Of a stretch of DNA of 64,000 nucleotides, positions 33,583-46,524 are shown piece after piece (the stretch's first letter is position 1; each line of letters opens with the position of its first letter). Position numbers and translations under genes: made by a program. The notes under the pieces are model-generated. The model was not told the DNA's origin, did not search any database, and saw only the letters and a program-made list of their open reading frames with translations. The DNA lies in assembly GCA_015680685.1 (NCBI GenBank), contig MNCI01033354.1, positions 164,762 through 228,761 of the forward strand. Reading direction: 5' to 3'. The DNA is from Gnetum montanum (lineage: Eukaryota > Streptophyta > Gnetopsida > Gnetales > Gnetaceae).

Positions 33583-36500
33583 TTAGGATGAATGGCCATC
33601 TTCCCATGACTGAGTTGGAAGGAGGAGATCTAAGAAATTCAACATGGTTTGTCCATTTATTGAGGTATCTGTTGCATTGGCTTGCTTGGGCTCATGCAAA
33701 AACTTCACTTGTTGGATGCTAACTAATTGCTTTTTATTTGGGCTCTTAGGTTTGCATATGATCATGGCCCAAAAAATAAAGGTTTCTGCAATTATATAAG
33801 GTCCCTCCCACAATGTTTGGAACTTTATTTTCTAGGGTACATGTGTGGGGTTCTACTAGAGAACCTTATCTCCTAGTTGAAATTTTACTTTTTGAATTCG
33901 CAAGTCATGTCGTTGCTTGTTGAATATCTTATGCACTTCATTAAAAGATAGGGCCACTAATTGATTTTCATCTAGCACATTCAAGTTGATCACTCTTTCT
34001 TTATGTGCTAGACTTAGGTCAAGGTTTAATTCATAGGCTATTGAAAGTGTATGGAACTCAAATTAAATCAGGAGTGATGGAAGTTTTTTGTATACTAGCT
34101 TGTAGAGAAAGTAGCCAATAGGGAGTTTCCATGTTGAGCAATAGGCCCAAAGGGCATCATTGAGTTTTTTTCTCTAGTCTCTCCTATATTTGCTTATGGT
34201 CCTTGTTAGGATCCTTATAATCTTCTTGCTAGTTATCTTTGCTTGATTGTTGGCTTGGGGGTGATAGGGTATTATTAATTTATGTTCAACCTCTAAGCAT
34301 TGCATAAGTTTTCGAAAGGTGGCACCTATAAAATGAGCTCCATTGATAGAAATTATTGCACATGGCACCAAAAACCTATTTACAATAGTTTGTTATATGA
34401 ATCTAGCAGTAATGCATGATGTATAGTCAGTGATGGCTACTGCTTCTGCCCATTTGGTGCAGTAGTCAACTACTACAATGATATATTTATTTTCATTAGA
34501 CATTGGTGTAAAGGAACCGATGAATTCTATGTCCCATATGTTAAAGGGCTCCATTGGTTGAATCCATTGTTGAGGATCCTCCATTTTTATAATCATTGCA
34601 GCATCTCTTTGATAATGTTCACAAGATCAGACAAACTAGTGCACATCCTTGAAGATTGTAGGCCAATAAGATCCTACCATCAAGATTTTTAGGTTTGTGT
34701 GTCTTCCTACATAGTGTCCTTCACAAGGGCCTTCATGAGCATCCTAGAGAACATGTAATTGATCCACATCAAGGACATACCAATGAACTAGGCCATCAAC
34801 ACATACCTTGTAAAGGTATCTATTGAGTTTCATGAAGTACTTTTCCTAATGAATAAATTATTGTTTCTTCCTAAAGTCTAGATCTTGTGGCATCTCTTGA
34901 GTGAGAAGGTAGGTTAGGATTCCATCATACCATTTTGATTCAGTGGGTACTTATTTGTTTATTGCTCATATAAAGAGGAGTTCATCTGGAAATTGATTAG
35001 AAAGTGGACTCTCCTCCTCTTTGTTATCCCATCTCAACCGAGAGAGATGGTCAGTGACCACATTCTCAATTCCTTTTTGATTTACCATTGTGAGATCAAA
35101 TTCTTGCAATATCACAAGCCACAATATGATACGAGGACTCACCATTGGCTTATTCATTAGGAAGTGGATGGCACTATGATCTATGTGCACAAACACTTTG
35201 TAGCCAAGCACATAGTACCTGAAATTTTTGAGATCGTACACCATTGTCATCAATTCTTTCTTACTTGTGGTGTAATTCAATTGTGCACCTACAATGCTTT
35301 GGCTTACATAGTGGATGTAATATGGACATTTCTTATTATCCAATTCAGTAAGCAGTAATAATTAGATGCATCCATCATTAAGTTTTTTTTAATAGTTGGA
35401 ATGCATGTTCATACTCCTTGGTCCAAATAAATGAAGCATCTTTATTTATAAGCTTGACCAATGCCTTTGTAATCTTAGATAATTCTCTTTTAATCTTTGG
35501 TAGTAGCCAGTGTGTCCAAGGCATGATTGGATGTCTTTGACATCTCTGGTTGACGTGTGATTCCTTGGATGACCCTTATCTTTTCTTGGTATACCTCAAT
35601 ACCTTCTTGTAAAATTTGGTGTCCTAGTACTATGCCCTCCTATAATATTAAATGTCTTTTCTACCAATTGAGCCTAAGGTTTGTTTTAACACATCTTTTT
35701 AGTGCCTAGTCAAGGTAGGGCTTTCTCAAATGTAGCCTCATAGGTAGAAAAGTCATCCATAAATACATCTACTTCACTACCAATCTATTATTGAAAAATA
35801 CTAAGGACTAGACATTGGAATGTTGTAGGGGAATTGCATAGACCAAATGGCATCTTATAATATGCAAAAGTCCCCCATGAACTCGTGAATGTTGTCTTGG
35901 CCTAATCTTATACTGCAATTTGGATATGGTTATAGCCACTATAACCATCCAAGAAGCCATGATAGAAATGCCCAGAAATGATGTTGAACACTTGGTTCAC
36001 AAATGGTAATGTAAAATGATCTTTAAATGTTTCCATATTCAATAGCCTAAAGTTGATGCAGACCCACCACTTTCCACCTTTATTTGGCACAATTATGAGT
36101 GGGCTAACTGACTCACTTCCACAATTGGAAAGATGAACCCCACCTTGAGGGGTTGCTCTATTTCCTCTTGGATGATTTACTTTAATTTACAATTTAGCCA
36201 TCTTTGTGGTTGTCTTCTTGGATTCATGGCCAGCTTGATGTAAATATAATGCTAGCATATCTATGAATCAATTCTAGTTAGCTCAAGATATGACCAAGAA
36301 AAGGCTATTGGCCATCTGTTGGCCACCTGCAATAGCTTGTCTTTTTGTTTAGTAGTAAGATTTACATCAATGATAATTGGCTTGCCATTGTCTAAAAATG
36401 CATATTCCATGCTAACTGGTAGAGTTTTTAACTCTAGGGGCTCCTACTTAAAATTATTATGGATTACCAACTCTTCCCAATAAGTATCATCATCTTCATT

Positions 36501-37210
36501 ATCAAAGAGTTGGTGATGAACTTGCTCAAGTTTATCCATGTCTTAGACATAGGCACATGTCAAGCTCTTAGTTAGTTCCATGCATAATGTGTTGCTATTA
36601 GAGTCAGATGTCAACCACTGGGTTCCATCCTATTTGGTTGTTGCTACATACAAGCACCTTTGAATATCTATTTTTTGTGCACACTAATTACATGCTTTGA
36701 TGAATGTAATTTTAATGGACAATATTTTTTGCACATAATTGCACCTATTATCATTGTACATGATGCATGGAACACACTTCTTTTTTAGTCATCCAAATTC
36801 ATTTTTCTTAGAGATTTCCAAGGAGAGGCCTCTGATGCCCATTCATGCAATTACAATGCTTAACCACACCCTTCCCATAATGATGGGGAAGTCACATTTG
36901 TAGTTCTATACCTTGATCACTAGAACATTGGCAGGATAGGACCACCCACAAATTATGGTCATAATGTCCTTCACTAAACCCAAAGGAATAGTGATTGACT
37001 GGTCTACCAATTCCAAATGGATATTGCTCTTCTTGAGAGGTGGTAGGTTATAGGCCTTGTACATGTCATAAGAGATGAAATTGACCTAAAAATCAAAATC
37101 AAGAAGAGCCTTGCATGGATCATGTCTAGTGATCCGAAAGTAAATAAGAGGACTTCTTGGGTCAAATATTTTTGTGGAAAGGTTGCTATCTTTGATTCAA
37201 CCAAAAATAG
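33583..37210 (-). pseudogene. M1 pol remnant (protease, RT, RNase H, integrase)
   Basis: Read on the minus strand. Protease at about 37205-36800 has 'ALLDFDF' where DSG is expected, and 'SITIPLGLVKDI'. RT covers about 36120-35560: 'LPFVNQVFNIISGHFYHGFL', 'MPFGLCNSPTTFQ' and the catalytic FMDD at 35763-35752 are preserved. RNase H lies at about 35343-34966. Integrase runs about 34800-33900, with a zinc-finger-like segment, 'KYIIVVVDYCTKWAE' near 34480, and 'IPYHPQANNQAKI' near 34270, where the Glu of the DDE triad is replaced. The C-terminal 'WEGPYIIAET' (near 33810) is a GPY/F-type module. Together these would have copied the RNA into DNA and integrated it; frequent stops make it inactive. 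Confidence 0.85.
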
Positions 37211-37859
37211 CATGGGTTAGCATCATGGTGCAAATTTGAGAAGGAATTTGGTTTGAAGGGTTCTTGAATATGTTTGATGCAGAGGATGAGGATGTTGGAG
37301 ATACAAATCGACTAGCCACATTAAGTTGTGAGGGTTTGGGAGGATTGTTGGGTCATAAGAATGGTCATTTCTTAGATCAATTATCTGTACCACTTGACTA
37401 GAAAGCCAATTCTAAATTTACAACCCTCATAGCATTTCATTGCTACAGCTATGAAGGAATTTTACCCCACATGAATAGATCAGGAGGTAACTAGGTTTAG
37501 GGTAGAGGGATGTGTGCAGATGAATGTGGAGGGTGGTAAGGATATGGATGCTTCCATTGAGTAGATGGTGAATGAGTTCGATGGTACTCTAGAGGGTAAT
37601 AGTGATGCTAGAATGAGGCATGGATTGTAAAGCTTTATGGAGAAATAGGTTGTTGAACATAGTACCTATATGGATCTAATTACTTGTAAGGGTACTTTTA
37701 TCTTGGTGTTGGAATTTCTCATGATTGTGGTTGGTGGCATTATTGATATTGCTCATGTGATTGTGGTGGAGCTTCACTTGGATAGTAATCTTGTTGTTAC
37801 TGGTGGAACTAGCTTGGATTACCTTGAGGATAAGGTAATCATTTGGGTGCTTGCTAACA
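37211..37859 (-). pseudogene. M1 gag-protease linker
   Basis: Pro/Gln/His/Ser-rich reading on the minus strand between the gag cysteine motif and the protease, with stops; no domain. Confidence 0.4.
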
Positions 37860-39676
37860 TGCTAGTTGAGGATTCAGTGCATACAACCTAGACTCTTGTA
37901 AGTGTGACACCACAAGGCAACATCCCTTAGAATGTTCATATTGACAAATTTCACATCCAACATCATCATCAAAGTATATCTCCACAACTTCTTCTATTGT
38001 AGAAGCTTTTCCCTTATCTCTCTAGTAGGCACATTCAACTTCTTTCTACCTCATGTGATTGTGATCATTACTTTGCTTTTTGGATTCTTCAGCAATCTTC
38101 ATAGTAGTTTGGAAATTTTCATCCAAAGAGTCTCATAATTTATCAACCTTAGTTGAAATATTAGAAATAGATTTTCCTCTTCACCACTTCATTGAGTGGT
38201 GACTCCTTCTCATCACAAAATCAAACCTCCCTTTTCCTAATGGAAGGATCTCTATTATATTCTTCTACACTTTTCTTTTTTTGCAACTCATCTTCTTATT
38301 TTGCTACCTACTCTATTAGCCTTTGTATCTAATGAGCTTTTAGTTCAGATAGTTTCCCTTGGGCATAAACCCCAAGAGTTCTTCTAGTTTCTACTCTAAG
38401 CCCATCTATAATGTGGTGGAGTTGTTCCCTCTGAGAATAATCATGGCCAAGGCATTGGTGTAAGAGAGAATAATATTTGCTCATGGTTGCATCTAAGGGT
38501 TCATGTGTTCCCTACTTTTAGCCTTGGATTTGCCTTCTTAGATTGGACACTCTGGAGTATATCTAGTATTTCTCGTTAAATAGCTCAAGCATTATACTCT
38601 ATCGATAGATAGATTCTGGCTCTAAGAACTAGTACCAAATTTCAAAATCCTTGATGAGTGTCTTGAGGAAGATTTTGAGTTTTTGATAATCATTTTCAAT
38701 GTTCTACAAGGGACAAGAATCATGGAAAATCTTGTAGATGTGTTTGTCGATTAGAGTTATATCCCCCCTCAAATCTTGGGATATTGTTCATGTCTAAGCA
38801 CTTGATCCGACTATCTTTCACATGCTTAGTTGAAATCTTAACTACCTCTACAATGTTAATCATGCTTTAAGTTGCTAATAGAGGCTCATTATCATCATTA
38901 TTTTGTTGTCATAGATGATATCCTTTATTATCTGTTTGTTCATTACAGGCTTGGTGATCAGTATTGTTGTCCCATTGAACACCTCCATCACAATTATTCC
39001 TTTTGTAACATCTTTTAGAACTAGAAGAAGAGGAAGAAGAGGATGCAAATGAAGAGGGTGAAGAGAGAGAATGAATATGACCACCATGGTTTTTACCAAC
39101 TCCCCTTTGATTTTCATGACCATGTTCATCAATTTTCTTATTATCTTAATGCTTACCTAAGCTCTTGCCTTGACTACCATCTTTTCCTAAAGTTGGATTA
39201 TTGATAGTGGACCATAGATTCAGAGCCACACCCCCATCATCAATAACAAGGGGTGGAGAATTTTTATGTTGAGATTCCTTAGAGGGATGGTCCTCATTAT
39301 CATCTTGGTTTAGCAGGAATAAGGGATTATTGAACTATTTCCCCTTCACAGCCTCATGATGCTTCTCCTAGTGTTGATCTCACCTATGTTATGTTTCAAT
39401 GGGATGGTTGTCTTAGTAGTCGTAGTCATGCACAACATATTCTTCTTGAAGATCATGGATGCCTAACTTCTTAATGGTTTGAAGAAGCATCATGAGCATA
39501 GATCAATCAGAAGGCATTACAACATTGCCCTCCATATCACACCATCACAATTGCTCATCCTAGTGCAGGATGAAGGTGAAATTAGGCACATACTCATCTA
39601 GATGAGTATACACCACTTTGCACTATTGTGGGACTAGCAGTTTGACATCTTCATGCCTACAAGAAGAAGAAGACAT
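37860..39676 (-). pseudogene. M1 gag remnant
   Basis: The frame opens at ATG 39676 (MSSSSCRHEDVKLLVPQ), shared with M2 at 54920, which fixes the start. An N-terminal segment, a Ser/Asp/Asn-rich region and the capsid part ('CLDMNNIPRFEGGYN' near 38790) follow, and the compact cysteine motif CEICQYEHSKGC at 37955-37920 comes near the end. Gag builds the virus-like particle; the motif may bind nucleic acid. Stops and frameshifts are frequent. Confidence 0.75.
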
Positions 39677-39808
39677 TTTGCAAACAAAGAAAATATCAGT
39701 GTGCTTTTGTAATTATATGTTGTGTGATAGTGATGTTGGCCTTGGGTTCATCCAACAATATTAATAATGTTCAATAATCCTAGATAGTACACATTTCAAC
39801 CAATAAAA

Positions 39809-39826
39809 TCCTCAACAATGGTGCTA
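39809..39826 (-). promoter_or_regulatory. M1 primer-binding site (tRNA-Asp type)
   Basis: Plus-strand TCCTCAACAATGGTGCTA is the reverse complement of a decayed primer site; against TCCCCGGCAACGGCGCCA all six differences are C-to-T or G-to-A. Confidence 0.7.
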
Positions 39827-39827
39827 A

Positions 39828-40757
39828 TGATGAGCAATCAAGCTAACCCTATATCAAACCATATGAATCATGAAGTGTTCATGCATGATCTAGTCGAATT
39901 CTGTAGACTCTATAGTTTCTAATACACTAGTCTTCTAGGAAGTGAACCTTGTCTAAAGGTCATTTTTTGTCTTCCCAATTACACATTTGATGCATAAAGT
40001 TATGATTAAGTGTAATCGAGGTATATGATATCTATTGTTTTATGTTTTATGTTCTTTGATGCTTAAAGTAGAAAGATGAAATAATTTAACAACTAATCTA
40101 ATTTAATTGCTTAACTAGTCCCTAACTAATCCTAACATAAGCATCTTGTCCCACTTTCTATACACATCCTAAACCCATGTATCCACTACTAGGTTACCAA
40201 GTGCTACGCTACTGAATGCACCAAGCAATAACATTGCTCAAAGCAATCATACTTATGTATTTAATCTATCTAGCTTAATTAATTAATTAATCACTTAAGA
40301 TCTAATTTAACTTAATTAATGGCATAATTAATGAAGATAATAAATGCATTAATGAATCATTAATTTATTCTAAGTGCTACAAGGTTTGATCAAAAGGCTC
40401 GTCTTTATTACCATACATACTAGTATGGTTTAGGTACAATAGTGCTAAAATAAAGATCTATACACTTTCTGACTCCCACTAGAAGCACTTAGAGAAATAT
40501 TTTAACTTTCAAATGAACAAACTACAAGAGTTGTACTGTTACTATGAATTCTATCCCCCATAAACATGGCTCACAGGTTGTATTTATAGTTTCTGCTATA
40601 ATACTACGTCTATGGGGCCTCGTAGATGTAACAAACACTACGTTGATACAGCCCCATTGACAAGGCAACATCATGTAAACAAGACCAAATCAATGGGGGT
40701 CCATCAACAAGGCCACATCAATGGGGGCTTTTCGACATAACACTTTGATTTTCATCA
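39828..40757 (-). repeat. M1 5' LTR
   Basis: In plus coordinates it begins TGATGAGCAA and ends TTCATCA. The TATA box on the minus strand is at 40588-40581. Near its right (U3) end are three 14-base tandem units (40693-40734). Confidence 0.85.
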
Positions 40758-40762
40758 ATCAT

Positions 40763-41283
40763 CATTAAGGGTTCTATACATTTTCAAATTTATTTTGTAG
40801 ATTTAGTACTTTTCAATAAGTACATTATACTTTTTTCATTTTTATTTCATTTTGGTTAAGTAGTTTTAGACATGGTTTCTTTCAATTGTTTTTCTTATAT
40901 TAAAAAGTTTAAAAACAAGGAAAAAGGTAAAAGAATCAGCCCCTCCTATTACCCAAACTACTAAGACTATAAAGAAATTTGCAATTAAGGTAGCAATTTT
41001 AGAGGCAGTTAAATCAATTTGTAGTGTCTTAGGATTGGTTGCCACAAATGTGCTAAGAAAGAATGTGACTATTAAATGAAACCAACAGGGCAACCTAAAA
41101 ACTCAACATGAATTCAACTTCCTAGGAATACCATTATTCTTTAGACAAGATCAAAAGGAAAAAAAACCAAATCTAATCCCTTTTTCCTCTTTTGAATAAC
41201 AACATTCTAACAATAAGGGAGATTCAATTGAGAGGGAAAGGATACAATCCAACTTTTTTACATCTTCTAATCCTCTATTCAAT
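40763..41283 (+). other. P leader (5' untranslated region)
   Basis: Non-coding, AT-rich sequence resuming P after M1; no motif beyond the M1 target duplication at 40758-40762. Confidence 0.4.
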
Positions 41284-42467
41284 ATTCCAACTAATACAAT
41301 GCAAACTATGAGTTCAACTATAATAGGTTCCCAAAGTCAAAGTGTCAGCCAAATGTGAAGTATGTAAACACAATGGGAGGAATCACCCAACCTATAAATA
41401 CCTTAAATTTACAAATTCCAATTACATTAGTAGCCTTTGTTTCTATATTGAGTTCAATTGTAATACCAATAGTAACTTCTACTTTTACAATTGGATCTTC
41501 TTCACACCATACACCTCCTCCACTTTCTTTTGGTTCAATTCTTTTTTCCTTTGCTAGTTTAGGTTCTAATATTCTGGTTGGATAGGCCCACTAATGACAA
41601 ACTGTTGGGGATTTATTAAATCAAAGGACATCAATCATACCTCAAGGGCCATTATTTTTCCACAAGGTAGAGATGTAGAGGTTAAAAATATTCACTTATT
41701 ACCTTTTTTAGGGAAAAAATGATTAAGTTCCAATCACTCAATTAAGAGAATTTGAAACCACATTAGCAACGGTAGCAGCTCAAAGTGGGGATAGAATCAA
41801 AATGATTACTTTTAAGTCAATCTTAAAAGATAAAGCTAATTTTTGGCTACAAATCCTTAGGACACAAATTAGTTCATTGAATGAATTTAAGACCATCTTT
41901 TTCCAAATGTTTCTATCTAATGATAGGTTGTATTCATTAAGAAAGCAACTAATGAGTTTTATGTGATTAGAAGATGAAGATTATGAGAGTAATTTTGATA
42001 AGTTTAAGGGGTTGTGTTTATAGAATCTAAATCATGGATTTCTAGCCCATAAACTTATTTAAATTTTTGTGGAAGGTCCATTACTATATTGTAGGTAAAA
42101 TATTGACTTTGCATGTGATGGAAATATACTGAATGTGACACTAGAAGATGGTCGGAGAATAATAGATTCATTAGTAGATTAGAGTAAGAGATGATCAAAA
42201 CCCAACATCATGCAAGGCATGATTCAAAAAATTGAATAATTAAATAAAAAATTTGATGAGTTGACATGGTTAATAAAGAAGCAAGCACATTTGGTGTAAA
42301 GTGAAGTATGTAGCCTTTGTGGTAGGCTATAACATGATTACACCACTTTCCCATTCTTATCATATTGTCAAGAGGAAGTGTAAGAATAAGTGAAGGCTTT
42401 TCAATGATATAGAAGCTAACCAACAATCACTTTCCCACAAAGACCACCTTCTCAACAATAATATCCT
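41284..42467 (+). pseudogene. P gag remnant, first part
   Basis: A Ser/Thr/Pro-rich N-terminal region (41284-41590) precedes the capsid part, in one frame from about 41741: 'LREFETTLATVAAQSGDRIK', 'LKDKANFWLQIL', 'FLSNDRLYSLRKQLMSF'. Near 42310-42350, 'CSLCGRL*HDYTTFP' is a decayed CCHC zinc knuckle of the normal C-x2-C-x4-H-x4-C spacing, last Cys changed to Phe. M2 was inserted at 42467 within gag; the reading continues at 55981. Gag would form the particle and bind RNA. This gag differs clearly from that of M1, M2 and E1. Confidence 0.75.
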
Positions 42468-43430
42468 TGATGAGTGGTGAAGGTGCCCCTACACTTAATG
42501 ATATGAATCACGAAGCATTCACACACAATCTAGTTAAATTCTATGGACTCTCTAGTTTTTGGTGCACTAGTCTTCTAGGAAGTGAATCTTACCCTAAGGT
42601 CATTTGTTGTTTTCCAAATTATAATTGTGAAATACAAAGGTATGATTAAGTGTAATTAAGGCATATGATTTTTATCATTTTATGTTTTATGTTCTTTGGT
42701 GATTGATGAGAGAGATAAAGTGATTTAATGACTAATTCAATATGACTAACTAACTGATCTCTAGCTAATCCTAACATAAGCATCCAATCCCACTTTCCAT
42801 AAATTTCTTGAACACATGTATCCACTATTGGGTTACCAAGTGCTATGCTATTGGGTGCACCAAGCAATAATGCTACTAGGATTAGCAAGTGAATATGTGT
42901 TATGCTCGAAGCAATCATACTTATGTATTTAATCTATCTAGCTTATCTTACTTAATCAGCTTAATTACTTGAAAAACATTAAATAATTAACTAAAAGCAT
43001 TAAATGCATGAATAAATATCTAAACTATCCAAAATGCTACAAGGTTTATCAAGAAGCTCATCTTTATTTTTGTACATACTATTGTGCTATAGTACAACAA
43101 TGCTCGAATAAAGATTTTTACACTCAATGACTCCTATTGCAGGCACTCGAGAAAAATATTCTAACTTTCAAATGTAAAAACTACAATAGTTTAGCTATTA
43201 CTATGAATTGGATGCCCATAAACATGGCTATGAGCTCATATTTATAGTTTTTTCTCTAGGGCTATATTGATAGGGCCCTATCAACGTAGCAAATGCTACA
43301 TCCATGTGGCCTTGTTGATGGGGCAACACCATGTAAATGGGGCCCCATTAATGGGGGCCCATCAATGGGGGCCCATCAATGAGGCTGTCTCAATAGGAGT
43401 CCATCAATGTGATACTTCAATAACTTGATA
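42468..43430 (-). repeat. M2 3' LTR
   Basis: Begins TGATGAGTGG in plus coordinates; the right end is decayed (GATA where CATCA is expected). It is longer than its partner because of an array of 14-base units at 43337-43406. TATA box on the minus strand at 43246-43239. Confidence 0.8.
43337..43406. repeat. 14-bp tandem repeat array in M2 3' LTR U3
   Basis: Five consecutive 14-base units, two of them identical (ATGGGGGCCCATCA at 43351 and 43365), the others diverged. It is in the U3 part of the LTR, upstream of the TATA box in the sense of the element. Confidence 0.8.
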
Positions 43431-43441
43431 AACCCCATGAT
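43431..43441 (-). promoter_or_regulatory. M2 polypurine tract
   Basis: The minus strand reads TCATGGGGTT next to the 3' LTR, matching the E1 tract TCATGGGGGTA. Confidence 0.55.
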
Positions 43442-43639
43442 TGAATGAAAATTTTTCCTTGAGTTCTTTTACAAATTGGAAAGGTATGGGATTATTGACT
43501 AACTCTTAACAAAACAAATAACTTGATAAAACTAAGTGCCCAAGTGTACAAATCAACAAATTACAAAAAATTGTGGTGTTCATGGCATAAAATTAAACAT
43601 CATGATGTGACTACAAAAATTTGGATAGCACATCCTCTG

Positions 43640-46524
43640 ATAGTGTAAAGATGATGATGAAGATCAGATAGTCCCAGGTGGTAGAGGTTCCTAAGGCTCT
43701 GAAGGACCTTCACCAACTACAAGCACGTGCAATAGCTAAGGTGGCTATGGCTATCCTACTATGATTGCAACCTCAAATGAAAGGTGAAAGGTGTCAATCA
43801 ATGCCTTCAGCTTCTCCTCCTTACTTCGAGGATCATTCACAGTCCATGCAGCATCACCAATGTGGGCTAGAATCTAGACATTCCATGAATAGGGCATGAT
43901 CGAGAACATCTCATTTACATTGATAAACCATGCATTGAACTATTTGCATTTGATGTTGAATGCCCTTACTAAATTTTTTAGCTCCTAGTAGTCATTCGTC
44001 CTCCTATCCAGGTTCTCAATAGTTGATCATTTATTTGTGAAGTATGCCTTGAGAACTTCGAGTTCAGCGTTAGTCACCATAAGCTTGTCCTTGGTGTCCT
44101 TGTGGTGCTTGAACTTGACCTCATAGAGCAAGTATGAGTTGGCCACCTCTTTCTCTAATTCAAATCATGGCTGTCCAATAGTTAACATGGTTAGATTTGC
44201 ATAATAGAGATTGACAAGCTTCATGTACTCTATCATCTACTTGATCTGCAACTCCTTTATGTAGATTTTCACCTTATTGTAAGCATCTATCCCATCAATG
44301 ATGGGTTTCCATACTTTTCTACCTTGTTGGAGTTTCTAGAGGGCTTCATTTACTTTTTCCTTTCCTAATTGGATATGTTTTTCATTTAATTTCTTCTATA
44401 GACCAACATGCTCTCTGTAATGATCTTTGACTTTCTTAAATTTGAGAGCTTCAAATTTTCAAGCGACTACCTTAATTGCAGTCTTCTTGCAAAAGACGTG
44501 CACCTCCTCCATGAAGAGATTCCTATTCTCTACTACCAATCTCGTTAATTTTTTGTTTTCTTTGGCCAGTTTCTTTTGTTGTTTATTGATAAATTTAGTT
44601 AACTATTTCTTGTGTGTATCAAGATTCTACAAGCAATGATTTTCTATGGTCAACTAGACATTCTCCTAATAGGTTTGATTCAAGGACTTTTGAATCTTAT
44701 GTTGTGTGGCCTCTACCAAGCATCTATAGAACACCATCATTTCCATTGCACCCTCAAGACCTTTGAGCTTGGTGTGAAGTTATTCCATATCCTCATCTCT
44801 TGTTAGTGCTAGGTTGAGAAATGCAGGATCAGTAATCTAGACCCTTAATTTGACAACTTTCACAACCAAGCATTTGTTCTACTCGTTGGCTATTTTAAGT
44901 TGCCCCTCCAATATGATATTTTTTTCCCTTACCTCCAACAACTCTAACTAGGTTGTAGTGATGTTGTTCAAAAGGTCAAAGACATCCAAAAGTAGTTGCC
45001 CAATTCCCACCAATTGGTCTAGTAGTTCCTCATGCTATGCTATGCTTATTTTGCCACTTATGATCCCTATGGATGTTTGCACATCTTTGAGTCTAGTGAT
45101 TTCTAGTGTAGACACTGTAGGTGCATTAAGTATTTTGAAACTCCTATCAGCAACCACATCTGCTATTGTTTCATACCCTTGGTGCTACATCACCAAAACT
45201 ATTGTCCCCTCATCCTCCTCCAAGTGCACCAAGAAGGTTACAGCATTTGCAAATATTTATGGAAGTGTCTATTGTTCTATGAGAGATACTGTGACCTGTC
45301 TAGTGCTCAAATTCAACATTGTGGATATCTACATTCTTTGGGCCAAGAATGGGTCCACGCTCATCCATTAAGCTGATTATTTGGGCAACCTTAGTAAGAT
45401 GACTCATGGCTAATTTGTAGATGAATGGGTCCCTGCCACTCATGCCTACTCATTTTCTCTTGTTCACTCAAGAGTTATTCTCTATATTCTCATAACTATT
45501 GGGTGGTTACAGTAATGTCTAACATAGTTTTTTGAGTGGCAGGTGGAGGTGGTGGTCACTACTCCTCTTTGTGGATAGTTGTGGCAGGAATTTTATCCTT
45601 CATCATTTCTACCAAGTTGGTAGTTGAAATAGTTCTAACTGTGTCTTTGGTGTAATGGACTATCCCTCTTCTTTGACAGAGTTTCCAAATGAGGCATGGG
45701 AAGGAAAGTGCCTTTCTTCCACATTCATTTTTTAAAACCTCTTCATCTCTAGATAGAACAGTTGTGGAAGGTTGACCAAGAATCTCCCACTCAGAGTGAT
45801 GCATGCATGAGTAGAGAAGGTAGTGATTTTGCTTGGCCTCACTATGGGATTGAGGTGGAAGGCTGTAATCTTATAATGAATCCTCTCTATTGATGTGAGC
45901 ATGCCAAACTCCTTGTGGTCAACACCATAACATCATTGCACCCATTTTTCTTGATGCTTAAATTTTCCTACATTGGGATTTTAGTAAGATTTTTTCTTGT
46001 TTCAAGCAACCCAAGCACTGCAACAATGGCCTACCCTGAGAAGGATAGTGCAATGTCCTTGATTTTCACTATTGCTCCAAGTTTCTTGTAATTCCAGAAT
46101 TGGAATGTTTCTCCCATGTATCACTCCCTAGTGGAAGTGATGATTGGCCACATGGGAGAGGCCTTATGTTGGTCTTGTACTTCTCTTGGTGCATGCTCTA
46201 GGAAAGGGTCAAAATTTAACTCCTAAAGCACTAATTTTTGGACCTTCCTTGATTTAATCTAATTTAGGCAAGCCTCTATTAAGGTCATCTCAAGATTTTC
46301 TAGTTGTACTGGTGCATCATCCCAATGGAAGTGTTTTTTTGTTGCTATTTCTAGCTCTGGAATCTATCTGATAGATTCCACTTCGACCTCTTCCCTGAGA
46401 GGACCTATGACATGGGTGCAAGTGGTTCTTCTTGGGGCTATTCTTGGCCTCTTCCTATTCTAGGACATTTCTCCCTTTGTTGGGATGGTCTTGCTTCCTA
46501 CGTGTGCTTTCCTTTTGGTGCCAT
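43640..46524 (-). pseudogene. M2 extra ORF (env-position), coiled-coil protein remnant
   Basis: Counterpart of the M1 extra ORF. The ATG at 46524 and the first residues (MAPKGKHT) correspond to MTPKGKHM in M1. Then come the middle domain (about 46000-45560, with 'MWKKGTFLPMPHLETL' in one frame), a Pro-rich hinge, and a coiled-coil half (e.g. 'KKLAKENKKLTRLVVENRNL' near 44550, 'KVNEALXKLQQGRKVWKPII' near 44320). The C-terminal end near 43640 is Pro/Glu/Ser-rich; the true stop is unclear. Preservation of order and length in M1 and M2 argues that it was a functional part of this family. Several frameshifts and stops are present. Confidence 0.6.

Larger units (their letters stand above)
27530..40757 (-). 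mobile_element. M1: 13.2 kb Athila-like Ty3/gypsy element
   Basis: A minus-strand element with perfect target duplication ATCAT (27525-27529 and 40758-40762). In its own sense: 5' LTR (40757-39828), primer site, gag, linker, protease, RT, RNase H, integrase, a ~2 kb non-coding stretch, an extra ~970-codon ORF, purine tract and 3' LTR (28455-27530). The tRNA-Asp-type primer, large size and the additional ORF in the env position fit the Athila-type lineage; lineage assignment by RT phylogeny was not possible. It lies in P about 40 bases after the P 5' LTR. Confidence 0.85.
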
